Origin: Longimicrobiales bacterium
GTDB lineage: Bacteria; Gemmatimonadota; Gemmatimonadetes; Longimicrobiales; Gaopeijiaceae
Direction: 5' to 3'
Assembly (NCBI GenBank): GCA_951813395.1
Contig: OX638356.1
Location: 2,864,501 to 2,928,500 of the forward strand
Length of the DNA stretch: 64,000 nt
Part shown: piece by piece, positions 54,086-63,575 of the stretch
Layout of the letters: every line of letters starts with the position of its first letter
How positions within the stretch are numbered: position 1 is the first letter of the stretch
The notes under the pieces: generated by a model
What the model saw: only the letters and a program-made list of their open reading frames with translations
What the model was told of the DNA's origin: nothing
Database searches by the model: none
Program-made: the position numbers and the translations under genes

Positions 54086-55261
54086 ATGGGTCGCTTCAAG
54101 AACACCTTGATTGCCTCGGGCATCCTGCTGGGCGCGATCATCATCGCGGTGATCATGTTTCAGCTCAGGCCCGAACCCCCGCTGCGCGAGCCGCCGTCAG
54201 CGGTGCCCTTCGTCACGACCGCACCCGCGACCGCCGGGGAGGGCGCGATCCCCGTCTTCGGCGCGGGCACGGTCAGGCCCCGCGCGGAGATCGATGTCTC
54301 GGCCCAGATCAATGGCAAGGTCGCGTGGGTGTCGCCGGCCTTTCAGGGTGGCGGACGCGTCCGGAGCGGCGATGTTCTCTTTCGCATCGACGAGGCCGAC
54401 TACCGCAACCGCGTGCAACAGGCGCGGGCCAACGTTGCAGCGGGACAGGTGGCGCTCCTGCAGGCCGAGGAGGACGCCCGGATCGCGCGCGAGGAGTATG
54501 CGCTCTTCCTGAAGCGTCAGCCCGACGCCGCAAACACGGGGGAAGCCAGTCCGCTCACGCTGCGCGAACCCCAGCTGGCCGCCGCCCGCGCTGCTCTGGC
54601 GCGGGACAGCGCCGCGCTGGCGGACGCCGAACTCGCCTTGTCGCGCACCGAGGTGCTGGCGCCGTTCAGCGGGGCCGTGCGGACCGAATCGGTCGATGTC
54701 GGGCAGTTCGTCGCGGCGGGCCAGGGCGTCGGCCGCCTGTACGCCGACGACGCGGTCGAGGTCGTGGTGCCCCTGTCCGACTCGGACGCCGCACTGGTCC
54801 CGGACCTGTGGCGACTGGCTGCCGGTGACGGAAACCGCCGGGTCCGGGCCGTCGTGACCGCGGGCTACGGTCAGGCGAACCATGATTGGGAGGGGTACGT
54901 GGACCGCGCCGAGGCCGCGCTTGACGAGCAGACGCGCACCATCGACGTGATCGTGCGCGTTCCGAACCCCTTCTCCGGATCGGGACCTCCGCTTCTGGTG
55001 GGCCAGTTCGTGGAGGTGCAGATCGACGGGGTGGCGCCCGAGCGGTATTCCGTGGTGCCGCGTGCCGCGCTGCGTACCGGCAACGAGATATGGGCAACGC
55101 GCCAGGACACGCTGGTGACCATCGTCCCTGTGCAGGTGCTTCAACGGTCCGAGGACCAGGTCTACGTCACCGGCGCCCTCGAGCCGGGACAGCCGGTGAT
55201 CGTCAGGGGAATTCAGATCGCAACCGAGGGAATGCAGGTACAGACGGGGAATACGCGGTGA
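54086..55261 (+). CDS. RND efflux periplasmic adaptor (membrane fusion protein)
   Basis: 391 residues. An N-terminal membrane anchor (LIASGILLGAIIIAVIMF) is followed by the lipoyl/hairpin fold: AQINGKVAWVSPAFQGGGRVRSGDVLFRIDEADY, a coiled-coil hairpin around residues 110-180, and LSRTEVLAPFSGAVRTESVDVGQFV. The C-terminal beta-barrel includes QFVEVQIDGVAP. It connects the inner-membrane pump to the outer-membrane factor. It starts directly after the preceding stop. Confidence 0.92.
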   Translation: MGRFKNTLIASGILLGAIIIAVIMFQLRPEPPLREPPSAVPFVTTAPATAGEGAIPVFGAGTVRPRAEIDVSAQINGKVAWVSPAFQGGGRVRSGDVLFRIDEADYRNRVQQARANVAAGQVALLQAEEDARIAREEYALFLKRQPDAANTGEASPLTLREPQLAAARAALARDSAALADAELALSRTEVLAPFSGAVRTESVDVGQFVAAGQGVGRLYADDAVEVVVPLSDSDAALVPDLWRLAAGDGNRRVRAVVTAGYGQANHDWEGYVDRAEAALDEQTRTIDVIVRVPNPFSGSGPPLLVGQFVEVQIDGVAPERYSVVPRAALRTGNEIWATRQDTLVTIVPVQVLQRSEDQVYVTGALEPGQPVIVRGIQIATEGMQVQTGNTR

Positions 55262-55326
55262 GCGCGGCCGCCGGATGGGCGGTCGCCGGCGCGCGCACGG
55301 GGTGGTCCCGGGCGGGCCGGTAACGC

Positions 55327-58300
55327 ATGAGCCAGGAAGACGGCATGGGCCCGAGGGAGCCGGGAGGCCCGATCGCGTACATGGCGCGAAACGGCGTCGC
55401 GGCCAACCTCCTGATGTTCTTCATTCTCCTTGCCGGGTTTTTCGCGCTCACAACGCTCGTGCAGGAGGTCTTTCCCGAGATCTCGCTGGACCGGGTCAAC
55501 ATCTCGGTCCCCTATCCCGGCGCCACTCCGGACGAGGTCGAGGAATCGATCATCCTCAAGATCGAGGAACAGATCGAGGGGGTCGAAGGGCTCAAGCAGG
55601 TCAGATCCACCGCGGCGGAGGGCCGCGGATCCGTTGTTGCCGAACTGGAGCTCGGCGAGGATCTGAATCGCTTCCTCGACGACATCAAGGCGCAGATCGA
55701 CCGGATCCAGACCTTCCCCGCGGGCGCCGAGCGCCCGGAGGTCACGGAGGTGACCAACCGGCAGAGCGTGATCCGCCTCGTCATCTACGGGGACGTGTCG
55801 GAGCGAACCCTGAAGGAGCTCGCGTACCGGACCGAGGACGCGCTCTCCGCGCTTCCCGAAGTCTCCTACGTCGAGACCACCGGAGTGCGCGAATACGAAA
55901 TCTCGATCGAGGTCCCGCTCCAGCGGCTGCGGGCGCTGGGCCTCACCCTCCGCGACATCTCGAACGCCGTCCGGGGCGGCTCGCTGGACCTCTCGGCCGG
56001 AAGCATCGACACCCGCGACGAGGAAGTGCGGATACGCACCACGGGTCAGAACTACACGCAGCAGGACTTCGAGGAGATCATCGTCGTCAGCCGTGGCGAC
56101 GGCACCGTTGTGCGCCTGGGCGACATCGCCGAGGTGCGCGACGGCTTCCGCGAAGTGGACCTCATCGGTCGCTACGGAGGACAGCCCGCCGCCTATGTCG
56201 AGGTCTTCCGGACCGCCGACGAGAAGGCTCTCGAGATCGTGGACGCCGTGGAGCGCCACCTCGACGAGGAGGTCATCCCCGCGCTCCCGGCGGGCGTGGG
56301 GCTCGAGATCTGGAACAACGACGCCGACATCCTGCAGGACCGCCTGGGGCTGCTCGTAAAGAACGGCCTGCTGGGCCTCGTCCTGGTCCTGATCGCGCTG
56401 GCGATCTTCCTGGAGATCAGGCTGGCCTTCTGGGTTGCGGTGGGCATCGCCGTCTCGTTCGTGGGCACCTTCGGCGTCATGGCCATGCTGGGGGTGTCGA
56501 TCAACCTGATGTCGCTCTTCGCCTTCATTCTCGCCGTGGGGATCGTTGTCGACGACGCGATCGTGGTGGGCGAGAACATCTATGCGGCCCGCGAGCGAGG
56601 CCACCGGGGCGTGGTGGCGTCGATCCGTGGCACGCGCAGGGTCACCAAGCCGGTGATCTTCGCGATCCTGACCACCGTGGTGGCCTTCTGCCCGCTCTTT
56701 TTCATCCCCAGCTCCATCGGAAGGATCGTCGGGGAGATCCCGATCATCGTGATCTCGGTCCTCCTCTTTTCCCTGATCGAGTCGCTGTTCGTCCTTCCGA
56801 ACCATCTGTCCCACCTTCCCAGGCGCCGCGGACCCTCGTCCGGCCAACAGCCCCACCTGATCAACCGCTTGCAGTCCCGCGTCGACACGGGCCTCAAGCG
56901 GTTCATCGAGGGCCCGCTCGACCGGAGCCTGCGGTTCGCGACGGGCCGGCCCGGAATCGTGATCGCGAGCGGCGTCGGCATGATCATCGTCTCCGTTGCA
57001 ATGATCCCGGCGGGCATTATCAAGGTCGACTTCATGCCGTCGGTGGAGGCGGACCTGGTGACGGCCAGCCTGGAGATGCCGGAAGGCACGCCGGTGCAGG
57101 GCACGTCGGACGTGGCCGGCAGGCTGGAATCGGCCGGGTATCGGGCGCTCGACCGGCTGGCGGCGGACGGGGGCGAAGCCGTCGAAGGTGTTCTGACGGG
57201 CGTCAATGTCACGGTCGGACTGCCGGCCAGACAGAGCGGCCCGGCGGGCGCTGCGGACGCTCAGGCCAACCCGCAGGCGAACATCGCGGCGGTCGAGTTC
57301 AAGCTCGTGAGTCCCGATGAGCGGGACATCTCCGCAACCGACCTTCAACAGGCGTGGCGCGAATCGGTTGGCCCGCTTCCCGAGGCGAAGTCGTTGACGA
57401 TCACCGCCGAGCTGATCAGCTTCGGCGCTCCGGTGCACGTCGAGCTCTCGCACCCGGACCCCGCCGGCCTCGGCGCGATCGGCGACACCGTAATGGCCCG
57501 ACTCCGCGGATTCGCGGGCGTGTTCGACGTGCAGGCGGATCAGGATCAGGGCCTGAAGGAGATCCAGCTCGATCTGCTGCCCGAAGCGCGAACCCTGGGG
57601 CTCACGCTGGACAATCTGGCCAGACAGATCCGTTCCGCCTTCTTCGGCGACGAGGCACTGCGGGTGCAGCGCGGCCGCGAAGACATGCGCGTGTATGTCC
57701 GACTGCCCGAAGAAGAGCGTAACGCCATCGCCGACGTGGAGAGCTACCTGGTCCGCACTCCGGGAGGCGACGAGGTCCCCCTGGCCCGCGTCGCATCCGT
57801 GCGATTCGGCCGCTCACCCACCACCATCCGTCGCAAGGACGGGCAAAGGGTGCTCACCGTCACGGCCGACGTGAACACCAACGTCGTCACCGGCGACGAG
57901 ATGACCAACGTCCTGGACCGCTCGATCATGCCGGAACTCGTCAGCCGCAATCCGGGGCTGACCTATTCGTTCGGGGGAGAACAGCAGGAACAGGTCGAAT
58001 CGTTCAGCGCGCTGGGCGGCGGCTTCGCCCTGGCCCTGCTCGCGATCTACGCGCTCCTGGCCATTCCGTTCGGTTCCTACACGAAGCCCCTGATCATCAT
58101 GGCGGCCATCCCCTTCGGGATTATCGGGGCCGTGCTGGGCCACGCGATTCTCGGCCTCCAGATGGCCATCATGTCCCTCTTCGGGGTCATCGGCCTGAGC
58201 GGCGTCGTCGTGAACGATTCGCTGGTCATGATCGACTTCATCAATGAGCGGCTTCGCCAGGGCATGCCCGGCCGTGAGGCGATCATCGCGGGGGCGAAGG

Positions 58301-58503
58301 CGCGCTTCCGCCCCATCTTCCTGACCTCGGTGACGACCTTCCTGGGCGTCGCGCCGCTCGTGTTCGAGACGAGCCTCCAGGCCCAGTTCCTGATACCGAT
58401 GGCGGCTTCACTGGGCTTCGGCATCCTGTTCGCGACGGCGGTGCTGATGATGATCGTGCCCGCGCTGGCGATGGTCCAGCATCGGGTGACGGGCGGCCGC
58501 TAG
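55327..58503 (+). CDS. RND efflux inner-membrane permease
   Basis: 1058-residue proton-driven pump of the AcrB type with 12 transmembrane helices and two large periplasmic loops. The N-terminal helix has NGVAANLLMFFILLAGFFAL, TM4 carries the conserved acidic pair in LAVGIVVDDAIVVGENI, and SVTTFLGVAPLVFE in the C-half is typical. It would expel drugs, metals or lipophilic compounds; specificity cannot be read. It is 65 bases after the adaptor on the same strand, with no other gene in between, and ends just before the convergent sulfurtransferase. Confidence 0.94.
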   Translation: MSQEDGMGPREPGGPIAYMARNGVAANLLMFFILLAGFFALTTLVQEVFPEISLDRVNISVPYPGATPDEVEESIILKIEEQIEGVEGLKQVRSTAAEGRGSVVAELELGEDLNRFLDDIKAQIDRIQTFPAGAERPEVTEVTNRQSVIRLVIYGDVSERTLKELAYRTEDALSALPEVSYVETTGVREYEISIEVPLQRLRALGLTLRDISNAVRGGSLDLSAGSIDTRDEEVRIRTTGQNYTQQDFEEIIVVSRGDGTVVRLGDIAEVRDGFREVDLIGRYGGQPAAYVEVFRTADEKALEIVDAVERHLDEEVIPALPAGVGLEIWNNDADILQDRLGLLVKNGLLGLVLVLIALAIFLEIRLAFWVAVGIAVSFVGTFGVMAMLGVSINLMSLFAFILAVGIVVDDAIVVGENIYAARERGHRGVVASIRGTRRVTKPVIFAILTTVVAFCPLFFIPSSIGRIVGEIPIIVISVLLFSLIESLFVLPNHLSHLPRRRGPSSGQQPHLINRLQSRVDTGLKRFIEGPLDRSLRFATGRPGIVIASGVGMIIVSVAMIPAGIIKVDFMPSVEADLVTASLEMPEGTPVQGTSDVAGRLESAGYRALDRLAADGGEAVEGVLTGVNVTVGLPARQSGPAGAADAQANPQANIAAVEFKLVSPDERDISATDLQQAWRESVGPLPEAKSLTITAELISFGAPVHVELSHPDPAGLGAIGDTVMARLRGFAGVFDVQADQDQGLKEIQLDLLPEARTLGLTLDNLARQIRSAFFGDEALRVQRGREDMRVYVRLPEEERNAIADVESYLVRTPGGDEVPLARVASVRFGRSPTTIRRKDGQRVLTVTADVNTNVVTGDEMTNVLDRSIMPELVSRNPGLTYSFGGEQQEQVESFSALGGGFALALLAIYALLAIPFGSYTKPLIIMAAIPFGIIGAVLGHAILGLQMAIMSLFGVIGLSGVVVNDSLVMIDFINERLRQGMPGREAIIAGAKARFRPIFLTSVTTFLGVAPLVFETSLQAQFLIPMAASLGFGILFATAVLMMIVPALAMVQHRVTGGR

Positions 58504-58518
58504 CACACGGGCCGACAG

Positions 58519-59508
58519 CTAGAAACGCTCCCCGTCTCGCGGATCCGGACCCAGTTCGACCGGCAGGTCGTGGCGGTCGCCCCAGTCGCGCCAGCTCCCG
58601 TCGTAGAAGTGGATGTCCAGCCCCATCATGCGCGCGGCCATGTAGTCCACGCTGGCTCTCATCCCGATCATGCAGTACGCGACGTGGGTCTTCCCCTCCC
58701 CCGCGCCGTGGCGCTCCAGGATGCGGGCGACCTCGGCACGGGGCCGGAACCGCGTGTTGTTGTCCGGATCCATCAACTCTTCCCAGTAGAGTTGCGCCGC
58801 GCCGGGAATATGCCCGGGCCGACCTCCGTTGCCGAGGCCCCCGTCCTCCCCCGTGTACTCGTCGTCGGGCCGAGCGTCCAGCAGGACGAGGGACTCGTCG
58901 CCGAGGCGCGCCTGGATCCAGTCCGCCGAAACCCGGAAGTCGACACGGGACGCGGCCTCGACATCGCCCGGCGCGACCATGGCGGGCGGACCGGTCGCGA
59001 CCTCGCCGCCCACCGCCCTCCAGGCCTCGAGCCCCCCGTTCAGCACGAATGCCCGGTCCCCCAGCCCCAACAGATCGAATGTCACCCACGTCCGCGCGGT
59101 CGCAGTCATGCTGGCGCCGTAGATCACCACCCTGGAGTCGCGCCGCACACCCGCCGCGCGCAGGGCCTCGACGATCTGATCCACTTCGGGGAACTCGACG
59201 ATCCAGCCCTCCTCGCCCTCCCAGGTGATCTCGTCGAACCGCAACGGGCGGGCTCCGGGAATATGCCCGGACGCGAAGGTTCCGGCCCGCCGTTCGGCCT
59301 GCAGGACGATCACGTCCTCGTCGCGGATGTGCCGCATGAGCCAATCGACTTCGACGAGAGGATCGACCGGCATCGTCTGCAGCGCGGGCCCGTCGGATGG
59401 ACGTTGAGAATCCTGACCCACGATTGGAGACGGGATGAGGAGGCCGCCGAGCGCGGTGGCGGCGGCAGCGGCGCGCACGGCCGGTGCAAGGGCAATCGAC
59501 TGTTTCAT
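58519..59508 (-). CDS. secreted tandem-rhodanese sulfurtransferase
   Basis: 329 residues. Signal peptide (AVRAAAAATALGGLLIPSPIVGQ) and two rhodanese domains; the first (about 60-185) is inactive, with FASGHIPGARPLRFDEI, and the second has the active-site cysteine in THVAYCMIGMRAS near residue 272, preceded by LLDARPDDEYTGED. It resembles thiosulfate/3-mercaptopyruvate sulfurtransferases. It lies 16 bases after the TonB receptor gene and may be exported with it as part of a sulfur-related uptake operon (inference). ATG 59508 begins the signal. Confidence 0.88.
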   Translation of the reverse strand: MKQSIALAPAVRAAAAATALGGLLIPSPIVGQDSQRPSDGPALQTMPVDPLVEVDWLMRHIRDEDVIVLQAERRAGTFASGHIPGARPLRFDEITWEGEEGWIVEFPEVDQIVEALRAAGVRRDSRVVIYGASMTATARTWVTFDLLGLGDRAFVLNGGLEAWRAVGGEVATGPPAMVAPGDVEAASRVDFRVSADWIQARLGDESLVLLDARPDDEYTGEDGGLGNGGRPGHIPGAAQLYWEELMDPDNNTRFRPRAEVARILERHGAGEGKTHVAYCMIGMRASVDYMAARMMGLDIHFYDGSWRDWGDRHDLPVELGPDPRDGERF

Positions 59509-59524
59509 CTGTGCAGATCCGGGG

Positions 59525-61681
59525 TCAGAATCGGGAAGTGACGGTGATACGGAAGCTACGAGTGGCGCCCGGATTGCGTTCCTGAACGTCGACGTACTCG
59601 GCTTGCAGGAGATTGGCAATCTTGGCCTGCACCTCCATGTCCCTGACCTCCATTCCGAACCTCAGGTCCACAAGCGTGATTGCTCCACGCTCGTCGAGCG
59701 GAAACGCGAGGACCTCCTCGGGTCGGCTGCGGTAGCGCAGGTCCAGCGCAATCAGATCCGTCCAGCCGGACAGGGTTGTCGTGACGTTGTGTCGGGAACG
59801 GTAGGCGAGTTGACGCCCCGTGGTGAGGTCCCGGCTGTCGAGGAGGAGGTAGTTCGCCTCGGCGTTCAGCTTGTGCGGCACCAGCCCGATCCTCGCACCG
59901 GCGTCCAGGCCCCTCACCCTCGCTTCCGCGACGTTTTGGAACTGAAACGTCAGGAACTGGTTCGGAGCGCCCGATACCTCGATCAGGCCGTCGTATTCGC
60001 TCCAGAACAGGCCCGCGTCGAACCAGATCCTGTCGCGGGGACTGGCGGTCAGGCCGACCTCTCCAGCCCAGGCGGACTCGCCCCGCAGTTCCAGGTTGGG
60101 GACAACGCGAAAGCCGAACACCACCGTGGACGTGAACTGCTCGGAGACCGAGGGGGCCCGATAGCCCCGACTGAGCGAAGTCCGGAAGCTCAGGCGGTCG
60201 CTGCGCTGGAGGACGAGCCCGATCTTCGGATTGAGGGTCAGGTCCGATTCCACAAACGAGGCTGCGTGCCTGTCCAGCCGCAAGCCGACGGAGCCGCGCA
60301 GGGTCTCGGAGAATGTGATGTCATCCTGGGCAAACAGCGCCATATCGGTAACGTTGGGCGTCGGATCCAGGAAGTTCGACGCTACACCGGTATATGCGGC
60401 CTCTCCGCCGAAGGTGAAGGAGCTGTGTCCAGCATTGAACAACGAGAACTGAACATCTGTTCCGTACCGCGTCGAGTGGTGATAGTCGTCGTTGTCGTGA
60501 AAGTGGTTCTGTACGCGGACGTGCTGGATCTGCGGTCGTATCTGAAGCTTGAGCCGGGGATTCACCAGCGGCGTCGCCGTCAGGCCCACCACCAGATCGG
60601 AGTTGCGGATCCAGTCGCCCAGCTGGCTGGGATCGACTTCCAGCCGCCGATCCGCCGAGCGCCATGTAAAGAACTCCTGCGCGTCTTCCCTCTTCCAGGT
60701 TGCGAAGACCGCCCAGGGGGCGAGGGATTCCGGTCCGAACACCGCCTTCGCCCGCAGGTGCCAGCGGTCCACGTTGCCATTCTGACGGAAACCATCGGAT
60801 CTTTCGCGGCCACCGAAAAGCGTCAGGTCGGTTGTGCCGATTCGGCGCGCGTGCTGCAGCTGGAGCCCCTGCATGTTCAGACGTTCGTCCGTGAAGTGCA
60901 CGTCCCCGGGCGTGTCGAAGACACCGTAGTATCCGCGGACCACGGATTCGGCGGCGACCACCAGGGGCCGCGTGATCACGTTGACGACGCCGCCCATGGC
61001 GTTGGTCCCCCAGAGGGTGGAGTGCGGACCCTTCACAATCTCGATCCGTTCCACGTCCAGGATCGGGAGGATGCCGAAGTCGATCGCCGAACCGACCCCG
61101 CCGAGCACCCGGTGGCCGTCAAGCAGCATGAGGACGCGGCTTCCCACCCCGCGGGCAATGCCGGTTGACCCTCGAATGTCCATGTGGCCCGCGTTGAAGG
61201 TCACCCCCTGGGCAAAGGGGAGCGCCTCGTCGAGGGATGTGACGTCACGGCGCTGCAGTTCCTCGGCTCCAATCACGGCCACGCTCGTGGGAGCGTCGCC
61301 GGGCCGGGCCGCGCCACGACTCGCCGTGACCGTAAGGGCCGGCACCTCGAAAAGGCGCCTGGTCACGGGAATCCGAAACGGGTCCTCGCCGGGCTCCTGC
61401 GGAACCACGGAGTGCTCGACGGTGCCATAGCCGTATGCCGCCACGACCAGCGCATGCGGGCCCGGGCCCGGAAGAACCAGTGAGAAGCTTCCATCTTCGC
61501 CCGTGAACGTGCCCAGCGGCGTGCCCATGACCAGCACTTCCGCCTGCGCGACGGCGGCGCCCGTTTCCGCGTCCACGACGACGCCGCGGAAGGGGACATC
61601 CTCCTGGGCGGTCACGGGGCCGAAGACGCCCAGGGCTGCGAGCCCGAAAAGCGCAGTGCGAAGCCGTACGTGACCGCGCAC
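59525..61681 (-). CDS. TonB-dependent receptor
   Basis: 718-residue outer-membrane receptor. Signal peptide (residues 1-25, ending PVTAQE), a carboxypeptidase-regulatory-like domain (GVVVDAETGAAVAQAEVLV, to about 100), a plug with PTSVAVIGAEELQRRDV and GTNAMGGVVNVITR, then a 22-stranded barrel ending in the aromatic RSFRITVTSRF. Ligand is unknown; it is closer to siderophore/cobalamin-type receptors than to SusC. The GTG at 61681 lies two bases after the lipoprotein stop. Confidence 0.93.
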   Translation of the reverse strand: MRGHVRLRTALFGLAALGVFGPVTAQEDVPFRGVVVDAETGAAVAQAEVLVMGTPLGTFTGEDGSFSLVLPGPGPHALVVAAYGYGTVEHSVVPQEPGEDPFRIPVTRRLFEVPALTVTASRGAARPGDAPTSVAVIGAEELQRRDVTSLDEALPFAQGVTFNAGHMDIRGSTGIARGVGSRVLMLLDGHRVLGGVGSAIDFGILPILDVERIEIVKGPHSTLWGTNAMGGVVNVITRPLVVAAESVVRGYYGVFDTPGDVHFTDERLNMQGLQLQHARRIGTTDLTLFGGRERSDGFRQNGNVDRWHLRAKAVFGPESLAPWAVFATWKREDAQEFFTWRSADRRLEVDPSQLGDWIRNSDLVVGLTATPLVNPRLKLQIRPQIQHVRVQNHFHDNDDYHHSTRYGTDVQFSLFNAGHSSFTFGGEAAYTGVASNFLDPTPNVTDMALFAQDDITFSETLRGSVGLRLDRHAASFVESDLTLNPKIGLVLQRSDRLSFRTSLSRGYRAPSVSEQFTSTVVFGFRVVPNLELRGESAWAGEVGLTASPRDRIWFDAGLFWSEYDGLIEVSGAPNQFLTFQFQNVAEARVRGLDAGARIGLVPHKLNAEANYLLLDSRDLTTGRQLAYRSRHNVTTTLSGWTDLIALDLRYRSRPEEVLAFPLDERGAITLVDLRFGMEVRDMEVQAKIANLLQAEYVDVQERNPGATRSFRITVTSRF

Positions 61682-61683
61682 GG

Positions 61684-62157
61684 CTATTGACGGCGCCAGA
61701 CCGTGGTGGAGGCCGAGAGGGGGGGCCGCAGGACCACGACCGTCAGAACCGCGCTCTCATAGGTGTACGTCCCCGTTTGCTGCGGGCTCAGGTCGACCAA
61801 TGGCCCGGTCAGGAACTCCTGCTCCCATGTTCCGTCCAGTCGATTGGTGTACGTGCCGGAGCCTGGGAGTCTCGCGATGTTGCCGCCGAAGGGCAGCGTC
61901 AGATCAGTGGTGAACGTGCCGGTCGCCTCGCCGTCGGCGACCGTCGTCTGCTGCACGGTGAAACTGCCCGCCACTTCCGGTGGCACCAGCGTCGTCTCGG
62001 GGTCCAGTGCCGAGGTAAAGGATTGTATGGTATACGTACCCGTGAGATCGGGCGGCATCGGATCCTGCACTACGACCATTTCGTCGCCGCAGCCCGGCAC
62101 GTAGAAGAAGACGCCTGTCAGCGCGACAATGAGCAATCTGGACCGGGCACAATACAC
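61684..62157 (-). CDS. hypothetical lipoprotein
   Basis: 157-residue lipoprotein, not recognised. The GTG at 62157 is preceded by GGGGGAGG and opens a short signal (LLIVALTGVFFYVPGC, lipobox near residue 24). The mature part is a small beta-rich domain with repeated GTYTI/SFTV/GTFTT/GTYTN strands, as in lipocalin-like or immunoglobulin-like folds. It is the first gene of the operon with the TonB receptor and sulfurtransferase, so it may be a surface partner of the receptor. Confidence 0.65.
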   Translation of the reverse strand: MYCARSRLLIVALTGVFFYVPGCGDEMVVVQDPMPPDLTGTYTIQSFTSALDPETTLVPPEVAGSFTVQQTTVADGEATGTFTTDLTLPFGGNIARLPGSGTYTNRLDGTWEQEFLTGPLVDLSPQQTGTYTYESAVLTVVVLRPPLSASTTVWRRQ

Positions 62158-62186
62158 GACAGCCTCCCCCTTGGATACTCGACGCC

Positions 62187-62200
62187 TACGTTTCAACGTA
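62187..62200. promoter_or_regulatory. candidate operator palindrome upstream of the lipoprotein-TonB operon
   Basis: TACGTT-TC-AACGTA, perfect 6-bp arms with a 2-bp spacer, 30 bases before the GTG at 62157. AT content is higher than the surroundings. It could bind a dimeric repressor of the receptor operon; no matching regulator is identified. Confidence 0.4.
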
Positions 62201-62235
62201 TATGTCGGCAATCCCTGCAACCAGTGATAGCGTTG

Positions 62236-62291
62236 TCCAATGAGAAGTGAGTATGAACAGGAAGCCGGTTTCCAACGGGAAGTGAGCATGA
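62236..62291 (+). repeat. two 21-bp imperfect direct repeats upstream of the transposase
   Basis: Units at 62236-62256 and 62271-62291 differ at 3 of 21 positions and share GAAGTGAG(T/C)ATGA; their period is 35 bp. They lie just upstream of the transposase remnant and may be transposase-binding or insertion-end sequence. No matching copy was found near the 3' end. Confidence 0.5.
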
Positions 62292-62318
62292 GCGAGGGTG
62301 CGAGCAGATCATGGGAGC

Positions 62319-63412
62319 ATGATCGTGACACTCCACACCGAACGGATTCGGACCCTGGACGACGTCCGCGCCTTCCTCGACGGGAACAAGGCTGCGGACA
62401 TCACCCCCCACAACCGCGAGGCCGCGTACGCGTTCATTGAGCGCACGCTGGTCAGGTTCCGCTACCACTTCGGCCTGTTAAGGGCCGGGAAGGGCCTTGT
62501 GCGGGAGTTCCTCGCCAAGGTCACCGGCTATTCGGAGGCGCAGCTGACCCGGCTGATCACGCAGCAGCGCCGCACGGGCCATATCCGCGACCACCGGCTT
62601 CGTCCACCTGCCCGGCCCTTTCCGACGTTCTACACGCCCGGCGACGCGCTGCTGCTGGCCGAGATGGACGAGGCGCTGGGCCAGCTCTCGGGTCCGGCGA
62701 CGAAGCCGGCCCTGTGGCGCATGTTCCATGTCTTCGGCGACAGGCGCTTCGAGCGACTGGCGGAGATCTCCAACGGCCACATCTACAACCTGCGGAGACG
62801 CCGGGCGTACCGGAACGCGAGGACCACGTTTCGCACGACCCGGGCGGTGCCCTCGCCGATCGGGCAGCGGCGCAGGCCCCGGCCGGAAGGCCGGCCCGGC
62901 TTCGTGCGCGTCGACACCGTCCACAGCGGCGACCGCGACGGAGAGAAGGGGGCCTACGTGATAAACATGGTCGACGAAGTGACGCAGTACCAGCAACTTG
63001 CGGCGGTTCCCCGGATCACCGAGCACTACATGGTTCCCGTGCTCGAAGCGCTCGTCGGCGCGTTCCCATTCCGCGTCTCGGCCTTCCATGCCGACAACGG
63101 GTCCGAGTACATCTCCTGCGCGACTTCCTCTCCCCCTTCCTCAACCACCACCGGCCCTGCCTGTTCGCCGTCGAGACCGAGGGGAAGGGCGGGCGCCGAC
63201 GCCGGAGGTATCCCCAGGCGCTGGTCATGACCCCCTACGAGAAGCTCGTCTCACTGCCCGGGGCCGACGGCTTCCTGAAGCCGGGCGTCACCTTCGAGCA
63301 GCTCGGCGCCGCTGCGCATGCCGCGACCGACCTGGAGGCCGCCGGGGAAGTCCAGCGCGCCCGCAAGGAGCTCTTCCGCCTCGTCGGCATGGCGATGAAC
63401 CCCGCCGCGTGA
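62319..63412 (+). pseudogene. degraded DDE/rve integrase-core transposase
   Basis: Remnant of an insertion-sequence transposase. The first 260 or so codons are good: an N-terminal DNA-binding region (FLAKVTGYSEAQLTRLITQQRR), then the integrase core with RVDTVHSGDRDGEKG and FHADNGSEYI (first and second catalytic Asp). After FHADNGSEYI the frame shifts; the C-terminus continues in another frame as FLNHHRPCLFAVE, MTPYEKLVSLPGADGFLKPG and ends at 63412. The stretch that should contain the third catalytic acid (DDE Glu) is missing, so an internal deletion and a frameshift make it inactive. Insertion family not determined. Confidence 0.85.
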
Positions 63413-63575
63413 TCCAGCACGCCAGGCCACCCCACCCCCAATATCCATCCACCCTTCACCCCTTCACCTTTAACGAAATCGAGTCTCGACCTGTATTCAG
63501 GTGGAGTGGGCCGGCGAACGCGAAGCGTGCTTGCCCGGATCACCCGCCGACACGAACCGAGCCAGCCGAGGACGA

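Noticed and set aside
62298-63230. Intact 310-residue transposase
   Set aside because: The tail after FHADNGSEYI does not match the family, while the true C-terminus continues in another frame; it is a pseudogene.
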